Source of the DNA: Stutzerimonas stutzeri
GTDB lineage: Bacteria; Pseudomonadota; Gammaproteobacteria; Pseudomonadales; Pseudomonadaceae
Assembly (NCBI RefSeq): GCF_000590475.1
Contig: NZ_CP007441.1
Coordinates: 4,222,660-4,286,659 of the forward strand
Length of the DNA stretch: 64,000 nucleotides
Direction: 5' to 3'
Under the pieces are notes generated by a model. That model was not told the DNA's origin. It saw only the letters and a program-made list of their open reading frames with translations, and ran no database searches. Shown piece after piece: positions 17,991 through 27,700 of this stretch. Made by a program: the position numbers and the translations under genes. Numbering within the stretch: position 1 is the stretch's first letter; every line of letters starts with the position of its first letter.

Positions 17991-19397
17991 ATGAACCTGA
18001 ACGACAGCTGGATGCAGCGTGACCTTTCCGTACTCTGGCATCCGTGCACCCAGATGAAAGATCACGAACAGCTTCCGCTTATCCCCATACGGCGTGGCGA
18101 AGGCGTCTGGCTCGAGGATTTCGATGGCAAGCGTTACCTGGATGCGGTCAGCTCCTGGTGGGTCAATGTATTCGGTCACGCCAACCCGCGCATCAATCAA
18201 CGCATCAAAGATCAACTCGACCAACTCGAACATGTGATGCTTGCCGGCTTCAGTCATCAGCCGGTGGTCGAACTATCCGAACGCCTGGTGCGGATCACCC
18301 CTGCGGGCCTCGAGCGGGTCTTCTATACCGACAACGGCTCGACCGGCATTGAGGTCGCGCTGAAGATGAGCTTTCACTACTGGCGCAACAGTGGTCAGCC
18401 GAACAAACAGCGCTTCGTCACGCTGACCAACAGTTATCACGGCGAAACCGTGGCGGCCATGTCGGTAGGCGATGTGGCACTTTTTACAGACACCTATAAG
18501 CCGCTGCTGCTGGATACCTTCAAGGTCCCCAGCCCGGACTGCTATCTGCGTCCTGAGGGCATGGGCTGGGAAGAGCACTCGCGCAACATGTTCGCCCATA
18601 TGGAGCGGACCCTGGCCGAGCACCATGCGCAAATCGCGGCAGTGATCGTCGAGCCGCTCATTCAGGGTGCCGGCGGCATGCGCATGTATCACCCGGTCTA
18701 CCTCAAACTGCTGCGCGAGGCCTGCGATCGCTACGATGTGCACCTGATCCACGATGAAATCGCGGTCGGTTTCGGCCGAACCGGAACCATGTTCGCTTGC
18801 GAGCAGGCGGGCATCGCGCCGGATTTTCTCTGCCTGTCCAAGGCGCTCACCGGCGGTTACTTGCCAATGGCCGCGGTACTGACGACCGACAAGCTGTATC
18901 AGGCGTTCTACGACGACTACTCGACTTTGCGCGCCTTTCTCCATTCACACACCTATACCGGCAATCCATTGGCCTGTGCCGCGGCGCTGGCGACCCTGGA
19001 TATTTTCGAGCAGGACGGCGTCCTCGAGGCGAACAAAGCCCTGGCCGCTCGCATGGCCAGCGCCACTGCTCATTTGGCCGATCACCCCAACGTCGCCGAG
19101 GTCCGGCAGACCGGAATGGCAGTTGCGATCGAGATGGTGCAGGACAAGGCCAGCAAGACCGCCTACCCCTGGCAGGAACGTCGCGGTCTGAAGGTCTACC
19201 AGCATGCGCTGCAACGCGGCGCACTGTTACGGCCGCTGGGCAGTGTGGTGTATTTCCTACCGCCCTACACCATCACCGAAGAGCAGATCGACTTTCTCGC
19301 CGAAGTGGCCACCGAAGGCATCGATATCGCGACGCGCACGGCTGTCAGCGTCCCAGTCGCTCCGGGTGCGCCAAAGGAGTTTCGCGATCCGGGTTAG
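17991..19397 (+). CDS. bioA: Adenosylmethionine-8-amino-7-oxononanoate aminotransferase
   Basis: 468 residues, cytoplasmic class III PLP aminotransferase. It converts 8-amino-7-oxononanoate to 7,8-diaminononanoate in biotin synthesis, using S-adenosylmethionine as amino donor. Features: WHPCTQMKDH near the start, YTDNGSTGIEVALKM for phosphate binding, DEIAVGFGRTG, and the PLP lysine at 284 in CLSKALTGGYL. The ATG at 17991 has AAGGAG 5 bases upstream. It stands apart from other bio genes and is followed by rsmE, as in PAO1. Confidence 0.95.
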   Translation: MNLNDSWMQRDLSVLWHPCTQMKDHEQLPLIPIRRGEGVWLEDFDGKRYLDAVSSWWVNVFGHANPRINQRIKDQLDQLEHVMLAGFSHQPVVELSERLVRITPAGLERVFYTDNGSTGIEVALKMSFHYWRNSGQPNKQRFVTLTNSYHGETVAAMSVGDVALFTDTYKPLLLDTFKVPSPDCYLRPEGMGWEEHSRNMFAHMERTLAEHHAQIAAVIVEPLIQGAGGMRMYHPVYLKLLREACDRYDVHLIHDEIAVGFGRTGTMFACEQAGIAPDFLCLSKALTGGYLPMAAVLTTDKLYQAFYDDYSTLRAFLHSHTYTGNPLACAAALATLDIFEQDGVLEANKALAARMASATAHLADHPNVAEVRQTGMAVAIEMVQDKASKTAYPWQERRGLKVYQHALQRGALLRPLGSVVYFLPPYTITEEQIDFLAEVATEGIDIATRTAVSVPVAPGAPKEFRDPG

Positions 19398-19476
19398 CAC
19401 GGGGCGCAGCGCGGGCTTCTGAGCCCGCAGCTAACGCTATAGACTGCGGCTTCAACTTTCGACCGTAGCTTTTCCG

Positions 19477-20205
19477 ATGCGCATATCCCGGTTTTTCATC
19501 GACGCACCACTCTCGCTTGGCACGCAAAATCTGCCGGAAGCCTCGGCTCATTACATCAGCCGAGTCTTGCGGCTATCAACCGGCGCGGTGGTGCAACTGT
19601 TCGATGGCAGCGGTCAGGAATACCGGGGCGAACTGATCGAGGCAGGCAAGAAGCAAGTGAAAGTCGAACTGCGCGAGCAGCTGGCAGGCATGCCCGAACC
19701 GACGCTAAAAATTCATCTTGGCCAAGGCCTGTCGCGCGGCGAACGAATGGATTGGGCCATTCAGAAGGCGACGGAACTGGGCGCCACGGAGATAACGCCA
19801 ATCGTCAGCGAGCGTTGCGAAGTTCGCCTGAAAGACGAAAGAGCCGACAAACGCCTAGCCCACTGGCGCCAGATCGTCATAAGCGCCTGCGAGCAGTGCG
19901 GACGCTCGGTGATCCCGACCATCCATCCGCCGATGTCGCTGCAGGAATGGCTAGCAGTGGAGGCGGATCTGAAACTGGTTCTGCACCCGCTGGCCGAACC
20001 GCTGACGGCACATCAACGGCCCGCTACGCTGGCATTTCTGATCGGCCCCGAAGGTGGGCTGAATGATGCGGAGGTCGAACAGGCACATAGCGCCGGGTTT
20101 CAACCGGCCCGTCTTGGACCACGAGTCTTACGTACCGAGACCGCACCCGTGGTGGCCTTGAGTGTGGCACAACAGCTATGGGGCGATTTCCAGACCGACG
20201 TCTGA
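19477..20205 (+). CDS. rsmE: 16S rRNA (uracil(1498)-N3)-methyltransferase
   Basis: 242 residues. It methylates U1498 of 16S rRNA at N3. The N-terminal part is a PUA-like RNA-binding domain (RVLRLSTGAVVQLFDGSG); the C-terminal part is the SPOUT fold with the knot residues LIGPEGGLNDAEVE and RLGPRVLRTETAPVVAL that bind S-adenosylmethionine. The length is normal. The 79-base gap after bioA contains a hairpin (19411-19428) without a T-run, so rsmE may be partly read from bioA. Confidence 0.95.
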   Translation: MRISRFFIDAPLSLGTQNLPEASAHYISRVLRLSTGAVVQLFDGSGQEYRGELIEAGKKQVKVELREQLAGMPEPTLKIHLGQGLSRGERMDWAIQKATELGATEITPIVSERCEVRLKDERADKRLAHWRQIVISACEQCGRSVIPTIHPPMSLQEWLAVEADLKLVLHPLAEPLTAHQRPATLAFLIGPEGGLNDAEVEQAHSAGFQPARLGPRVLRTETAPVVALSVAQQLWGDFQTDV

Positions 20206-20270
20206 CGATGCTGGCATCGGTCGCGGTTTAACCACCGACCGCCCGCCTAGCGGAATGTGTGGCTGACCCG

Positions 20271-20741
20271 TCAGATCAGGCCCGCATCCGCCAGCTTTTG
20301 CTCCAGCGCATTCAGGTCCGGAATTCGCGCTTGCACGTCGCCCAGGTTGACCGCGTCAAGTTCCAGGGGCGCCAGCGTCACGTCTGAATGCGCCAGGCTC
20401 GAATCAACCTTCACCGAGCGAGGAATGCCCTGCACCAGCAATGCAATGAATTTCACATGGTCGCGCCCACCCAGGGCATTGAGCACCGCCACCCGCGCCT
20501 GGGTGCCTACTTCAGGCTGGCCGTCGGACGCCGCCTCGAATGACAGCAGCGGCAAGGTCAGGTCTCGCCAGGAAACCTGACCGAGAAACCAGGATGGGGT
20601 GCCCTGGGCTGACTGGGCCGCGCGGTAGGGAATCAACTCGGCGACGGCAACGTTGGGCAGTAGCAGCGTACGGTCAGCCAGCGGCACCAACAATCCGGTG
20701 ATGCTGGCGGAAGTTTCTTGGGTAATAGCGGATTGACTCAT
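20271..20741 (-). CDS. chpC: ChpC, CheW-like adaptor of the Pil-Chp system
   Basis: 156 residues. A single CheW domain (GLLVPLADRTLLLPNVAVAEL; FLGQVSWRDLTLPLLSFE). It couples receptors to the ChpA kinase and is the second adaptor beside PilI; in P. aeruginosa it links the system to host or surface cues. Its start overlaps the stop of chpB (ATGA at 20738-20741). It is the last visible gene of the cluster; the chpD and chpE genes that follow in PAO1 are absent, and rsmE converges on it. Confidence 0.9.
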   Translation of the reverse strand: MSQSAITQETSASITGLLVPLADRTLLLPNVAVAELIPYRAAQSAQGTPSWFLGQVSWRDLTLPLLSFEAASDGQPEVGTQARVAVLNALGGRDHVKFIALLVQGIPRSVKVDSSLAHSDVTLAPLELDAVNLGDVQARIPDLNALEQKLADAGLI

Positions 20742-21790
20742 GGGTTATCCAGTTGCAGAGCCGCAACGGGTTCATTGACCTGTTGCGCAAAGTGATTGAC
20801 CAGGGCTTGGGCCAGTTCGCGCGGATCGCCGCTGAAGGAGCTGTAGCCGCCTTCGCGTAAGCTGTCCGGCATGCTCGAGCAGACGCAGGAATCGGCACGC
20901 TGAGTCCAGACCCTCCCCCCCTGACGCAGCACATAGGCGGCCGCCGCGCTGCCATCGCTGCCCATACCGCTGAAGGCAATAACGCCACAGCGGCTGCCAA
21001 ACTGCTGCGCTAGATTAAGCATCATCTGATCGATGGACGGGCTGTAGGGCTCTGGCCAGCCGCGAGCGTTGAACAGCATGGAACCGTCCTTGCCGAAACT
21101 CATTTCCTGACTGATGGGCGCCACCACGACCTCACCGCAGCGAATGGAGTCGTTTTCTCGACTCTGATTGACGCTCCATTGGCTGTGTCGCCCCACTACT
21201 TGCGACAGTGCCGACTCGAAACTGGCCTCGATGTGTTGAGCATATATAAACCCAAGCGGCAAACCACTCGGCAATGTGTCGAGAAAGGCCTTCACCGCCT
21301 CGGGCCCTCCCAGCGAAGCCGCCAGTAACCAGACGTCACGAGCAGGTTCTCCGGCGAGCGACTCGGCATTTGCCAGTGCGCCGGGCAGCTCCAGGCGTGC
21401 GGGGCGTTCCGCCTGTCCGCGCAGCACTTCCAGACGTGGGCCAACGACCCGGGACGGATCACCGACAAGCCGCTTCAGCTTGCTAAACAAGCGCCGCTCC
21501 CAGCGCGGATAGTGTTCGGAATGACGTTCCGGGGCGTGCCCCTCGCCGAAGAGTACCGGACAACTGTCTCGTTCCAGCAGCGCATTGACCAATGGCGAAT
21601 CTTCCGTCTGGGCCAGATCAACAAGCCATAGATCGGCGTCCACAGCCATCAGGTCTGCTTCCTGTAGCCGCGCCGGATCACTGTTGAGCACCACTTTGTA
21701 GCCATTGGCGCTCAACGCCTGCTGCAGCACATGCCGTTGCAGTGAGGTGTCAGCGATCACGCCAATGCGGGCCGCAGCGACCTCAGTCAT
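20738..21790 (-). CDS. chpB: ChpB, CheB-type methylesterase of the Pil-Chp system
   Basis: 350 residues. It removes methyl groups from the receptor PilJ and opposes PilK. The C-terminal ~190 residues are the methylesterase domain: nucleophile Ser in LAASLGGPEAV, His in YAQHIEASFE, Asp in GMGSDGSAAAAYV. The N-terminal ~110 residues look like a degenerate receiver: the fold-like pattern is there (GVIADTS, WLVDLAQTE), but the acidic pocket is not standard. It overlaps chpA by 8 bases. Confidence 0.9.
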   Translation of the reverse strand: MTEVAAARIGVIADTSLQRHVLQQALSANGYKVVLNSDPARLQEADLMAVDADLWLVDLAQTEDSPLVNALLERDSCPVLFGEGHAPERHSEHYPRWERRLFSKLKRLVGDPSRVVGPRLEVLRGQAERPARLELPGALANAESLAGEPARDVWLLAASLGGPEAVKAFLDTLPSGLPLGFIYAQHIEASFESALSQVVGRHSQWSVNQSRENDSIRCGEVVVAPISQEMSFGKDGSMLFNARGWPEPYSPSIDQMMLNLAQQFGSRCGVIAFSGMGSDGSAAAAYVLRQGGRVWTQRADSCVCSSMPDSLREGGYSSFSGDPRELAQALVNHFAQQVNEPVAALQLDNP

Positions 21791-24700
21791 GGCGCTTGAC
21801 CAATTGCTGAATGGTCTCGAGCAGCAACGACTCCTGATACGGTTTGCCGAGGTACTGATTCACACCGATGGCCATTGCCCGATCCCTGTGCTTCTCGCCG
21901 GTTCGCGAGGTGATCATGATGATAGGCAGATCCTTCAGATGGTCATCGTGACGCACCAGGGTCGCTACTTCGAAACCGTCCATGCGTGGCATTTCGATGT
22001 CCAGCAGCATGATGTCCGGCTTGCGCTCCTGCAGTTGAGTGATCGCGTCGACACCATCCTTCGCCGTCAATACATTCATGCCGTTACGTTCGAGCAGACG
22101 GCTGGTGACCTTACGCACGGTAACCGAATCGTCCACTACCATGACCAAAGTCGGCCGATCGACTTCGATCTCGACCGGTTCGTCTTCGCCGAGCAGCCGC
22201 AACGGTTGCTGCTGCGTGAGCAGATGCGCATGCAATACACGGATGGTCGCGAGGAGGTCGAGAATCACCACTACTCGACCGTCACCCAGAATGGTCGCAC
22301 CGGAAATTCCCGGTACGGTGGCAAACTGCGGGCCCAGGCTCTTCACCACGATTTCGCGGGAACCGGCTAGGCTATCGACCTGCACTGCCACACTGTGCTC
22401 GTTCGAGCGCACCAGGATCACCGGCAAAGGCAAGCTCTGACCGACCAGCTTGGGCCGTTGGCCGTTGTTCAGAAGCTCGCCGAGATAGCGCAACTCGTAG
22501 GTCTGCCCTGCATATTCGAAACGTGAAGCGCCTGGCTGGTAATAGGCTTCCAGCTCGTAAGGCGATACCCGCACGATACCTTCGATGGTGTTCAGCGGAA
22601 TCGCATAGAGATCCTCGCCGGAATAAACCATCAGTGCCCGGTTGACCGACACGGTAAACGGCAGGCGGATCAGAAAGCGCGTACCGCTGCCAAGCGTCGA
22701 TTCGATGCTCATGGAGCCGCCGAGCTGCTTGACCTCAGAGTGCACCACATCCATGCCGACACCGCGGCCGGATATCTGGGTCACCTTCTCGGCAGTGGAA
22801 AAACCTGCCTCGAGAATAAATTGCAGAATCTCGTGATCCGTCAGATCGCTGCCGGGAAGCATCAGACCGCGTTCGATCGCCTTGCGACGAACGGCCTCGA
22901 GGTTGATGCCCGCGCCGTCATCGCTCAATGCCAGAACGATATCCCCACCTTCGCGGCTCAGATCCAGACGAATGTTGCCCTGTTCCGGTTTGCCCGCGGC
23001 CGCACGCTTGGCGGCGATTTCAATACCGTGATCCACGGCATTGCGGAGCATGTGTTCCAGCGGCGCGACGATACGTTCGAGCACACTGCGGTCCATCTCA
23101 CCCGTTGCGTTGCCGACATGAAACTCGACCTGTTTGCCCAGCTCACCCGCTACCTGGCGCACAATCCGGCGCAAGCGCGGCACAAGCCGGTCGAAGGGAA
23201 CCATGCGTGTGCGCATGAGGCCTTCCTGGAGCTCAGTATTGACCCGTGCCTGCTGCAACAGCAGCGTTTCGGCGTCACGATTACGAGCGGCCAAGGTTTC
23301 CTTCAAATCCAACAGGTCGGAGGCAGACTCGAACAGTGCGCGAGAAAGTTGCTGAAGCTGCGAATGGCGATCCATTTCCAACGGATCGAAATCGTCATAT
23401 CCGGCACGCTCCGCTTCGGCCTGATAGCGACTGAGAATTTGTGCCTGGGTTTCGGTATCCAGTCGCCGCAGCTGGTCACGTACGCGTTCGATGGTGGCTT
23501 CCATCTCGCCCAACGTGAAACCGACGTCGCTAACCTGCTGCTCGACACGCCCCCGGAAAATCGAGGTTTCACCCGCCAGATTGACCAATCCCTCCAGAAG
23601 GTCGGCTGGTACTTTCACCAGTTCCTGCGGCGCCCGGCGGGAGGCAGCATCCAATGCAGCCTGCTCGGCGCGACGGATGAACGGCAGGACTTTGGCAGGC
23701 GTATTGTCGGTCGGCGCCTGGACACTGGCGGCCACGATAGGCGTTTCGAGCACGATGACGGACGAGTCGGGCTGATCATCATCCTGGCTGTCCTGCGCCT
23801 GCTCGGCGGCAATGGCCTCAGGCTCGCTCGCCAAGCGCGAGCGCATCGTTTCGACTTCCTTGAGCAAAGCGTCGTAGCCGCCCTGTACATCCAGAAACAG
23901 GCTGTCCGCCCAAGGCCCACCCTGCAGTTGCGTCTCGCTGAGGCGTTGTTCGAGGTCATGCGCCATATCGCCCAAGCGATTTTGCGCCGCCAACCGCGCG
24001 CCGCCCTTCAACGTGTGCAGCACACGCATCATGTCGACCAACGGGGCCGCGCTATCGCGGGTGGCTTCCCACCGCCCCAGTGCGGCATCCATCTCTTCCA
24101 GCAGGTCATCCGCCTCTTCGACGAAAATGTCTAGAATTTCCGCTTCGGCGGCGTCCTGGGCAGCGTCCTGAGCCGCCTTCAAGGCGACGCTGCTGGGCAT
24201 ACTCAATTGCTCTTCGGGATTCGATCGAAACCGTCGAATGGTCGCAATCAGATCCTGCCCACTCGGCAGCTCACCGTTGACGCGCACCGCATCGAGCATT
24301 GCCGCGAGCCGATCATGGCAAGTCTGCAGCAATCTGAACAGTGCCGGGCTCGATCGATAATTGCCGGCGCACAGCCCCTCGTACAGGTATTCAAGCTCAT
24401 GCGCTAGATCACCGATCTCCCGGATGTCCGCCATCCGCGCGCCGCCTTTAAGCGTATGCAGATCGCGCTGTAGCGCTTCGATTTCAAAACTGTTGCCGAC
24501 GTCTTCCATCCAACGCTGTAGCGATGCGCCAGCGCGTTCGATGATGTCGAAACCTTCCTCTAGAAAGATTTCGACCAATTCGGGATCGCGGTGCTCGAAA
24601 CTGTCGGTTTCAGCCCTGGCGGGTTCCGTCATCGGTGTAGGTTCCGGCACCTCGAATGCTTCGAGCTCTTCGACCTCAGCTTCTGCTGCGAACGGCGGCG

Positions 24701-27700
24701 CATCTTCTCCCGGCGCTTCCGGCTCGATGGAGCAAGCATCGTCCGGTACCGCCTCGTCTTCGGCTTGAGCGGAATCTCTGTCGGATGGCGCTGCCGTCTC
24801 AGCCTCGGCCTGGTTCTCCTCGGCACCTTGCGCGATCAGTGCTTGTTCGAGCTGGCCCGTTGATGCCAGTGACTCCGGCGCATCGGCGAGAGGCTCCTTC
24901 CCCTGCGCATCCTCATCAATAACTAGCGTTTCATTAGGGCTGGAAACAGCACTTTCGAATGTTGGCGTGACACCTTGCCGATAGGCCTTGATGTGCTCGA
25001 TGAGCTTCGTGGCAGCATCCATTGGCTTTTGCGCCTGGAGCTGTTCCAGCTGAACCGCAAGCTGATCGTGACTGCGATGTAGCAGCTTGGCGAGATCGTT
25101 GGTATGCACATAGCGACCGTCTGAAAGCCCCTCATAAAGGGTTTCGAGTTCATGCGCCAAATCGCCGATCGGCCGAATTTCGGCCATTCTCGCACCGCCT
25201 TTGAGCGTATGCAGGTCACGTAGCAGGGCCGAGAGTGCCAGTTGATTGGCGGGATCTCCCAGCCAGCGCTCCAGCGCTCCGCCAGCGCTTTCAAGCAGGT
25301 CGACAGCTTCGTCGAGAAAAATCTCGACCATTTCCTCATCCAGCTCGCCCTGCTCCGATTGAGACTCGACTGGCCAAGCTTCGGCTTCGGCTTCGGCTTC
25401 GGCTTCGGCTTCGGCTTCGGCTTCGATAGGACCCTCGGTCAAGCCATCAATCGCAACTGCCGGAATAGAGAGCTCTGGCTGTGTATCGCCGGTCGGTAGC
25501 TCGTATGCGTGCGTATCGATCGCCTCAGCCAAGAGCTCTTCGAGACGGGCCACCAGCTCGGGTTGTCCGGCCACCTGCAGACCGGCAGCAACCTGATCCA
25601 TCATGCCGACCAACGCCTCATGACCTTGCTCGGCGTCATCGAAGAAGCGCGCACTGACTGGAAGGCGGCCGTCCTGTACAACCGCATAGAGGTTGAGTAG
25701 GACCTGGCACAACGCATCGATCTGCGGCAGATCGGCCATCTGCGCACCGAGCCCGAGCGTCGTCAACTCTTCCAGCAGCGCGCTCAGCTCCTGGCGTTCG
25801 GCAGGGTGCTCGCGCCAGCTTCGCAGAAGATCTTCGGCGTCCAGCAGGATGTTCATGCCTTCCGACAGAAACAGCGCAATCATGCCAGGATCGCGCGGCT
25901 CACCCGCTTCGTTGTCGCCACGCTCGCTGGCATCCGCCAGCCGAGCCTGATGCAGCGCATGGACTTGCGCGATGAATTCATCGGCCCCGTCGATGGGTGC
26001 AAGCGGGTCATGCTCGAGGTTGCCTAGTCCGCAACGCAGCAGTTGCTCTGCATCATGTAGCAGCTCCGCCTCAGCCATATCCATCGGTATCAGATTGGCC
26101 TTGAACTCCTTGACCATTTTTTCCAACGGAGTGGCGATCTCCGCAACCGGCAGAATCCCGGCCATATGTGCACTGCCCTTAAGCGTATGCAGGGCCCGCT
26201 GCAAGGCGTCGGTAACCCGCTGCGGAAGGCGTTGCGCGCAATCAGCAAGAAAATCGACCAGCGTGGTGAGATGGGATTCCGCCTCGTTGCGGAAGATCTC
26301 GAGCAGCTGGGGGTCCAGCACATCCTCAACAACCGGTTCCTGCACGGGCTCGTCAAGCGCAACGCCACCCTGCGGATCCGGATCGGTGGGCTGTCCTTTG
26401 GCCAGCGCGTGGGCGTTGGCGGCCAATCGATCGACATCGTCACGCTGCCGTTGCGCCTTGGCAGCAAACTCTTCGACCAATGCTGGCATCAGCGCGACGA
26501 CATCGGTCACCAGTTTCTTGACCGGTTCGCTCGCATCAATGCTACGGTCGAGGACACGGTTGAGCAGGTTTTCGACAGACCAGGCGAGCTCACCGATGAT
26601 CAGCGCGCGGACCATGCGTCCACTACCCTTGAGCGTATGAAAGGCTCTTCGCACTTCACCGAGCGCGTTCTTATCCGTGGCGTCGGCGCACCACCGTGGC
26701 AGATACTCGCCGATTGTTTCGAGGACCTCAGCCGCTTCCTCGATGAATACCTCGAGTAGGTCCTCATCGACCGGCTCCTCGCCTTCAGGCGGCGGCAGCA
26801 AACTTGGAGGAACATGCAGGGCCGGCGGATTGATCGAGACGGTCGGCGCAGCCATTACGTCTTCCATGCTCATCACCGGCTCAGCGGCAACAGGCTGTTC
26901 CATCAACTCCGGCAGCTCTACCTCCGGCATATCGAACTCGGCCATGTCGGCCTCGCTCCATGCCGCTGTGTCACCGAGCGAATCATCGGCCTGCTCGTCA
27001 GCCCCCACCAGATGGTCGTCTGGCTCGGTAACGCTGGGCGGCGAAAGTGTAGAGTCCACAAGATCGTTGGTCTCACCCGGCCAGTCGGATGCGTCAGACT
27101 CAACTATATCGCCGACATTAAAGCCCTCGCCCTCGGCAGCCCAATCGATAGCCAAATCGGTATCGACAGGCGTCAACTCAACAGCCGAAATGTTATCTGG
27201 TTGGGCGGCAGTAGCCTGCTCAAGCGGCTCGCCATTCAAGAGCTCCGGAGCGGGCTCCGGAAGCAACACCTCGATTTCGTCCAGCGGATCGGACAGCTCG
27301 AGATTCGCCTCAAGAGCGATAGGATCACGCTCGTACGTCGACGGTTGCTCACGTAGCGGGTAGCCCAAGGCTTGCAGGCTTTCTTCGGCAACATCAAGAA
27401 TCAGGTCGCCCTGCGAGCCGCAGTCTTCGCTGAGCCGCTCGAGGTAATATTCGACGCTGGTGATGGCATCGGCCAAGGTATCCAGGCTCTGCCAGTCGGG
27501 GATAGCCTGCTTGGCTAGGAGCTGTTCCTGAATGTAGCGGTTGCAGGCATCCAGCAACGCCGCCGCGCGAGCAAGCGGAACCATTGCCAACCCACCACGC
27601 GACTGGGTCAAAAGCTCCGGTACGCGCGCCAGATGCTGGTGATTCCACTGAGAGGCGATGAATTCGATGATCGCATCTTTGGCCTGCTCGAGCCCAGTAC

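Noticed and set aside
22740..24134. 464-codon open frame on the plus strand inside chpA
   Set aside because: It is antisense to a well-supported kinase, has His/Gln-rich composition typical of the shadow frame of GC-rich genes, and shows no family motif.
25378..25425. Short-repeat array considered as CRISPR
   Set aside because: The unit is 6 bases without spacers and encodes Glu-Ala inside chpA.
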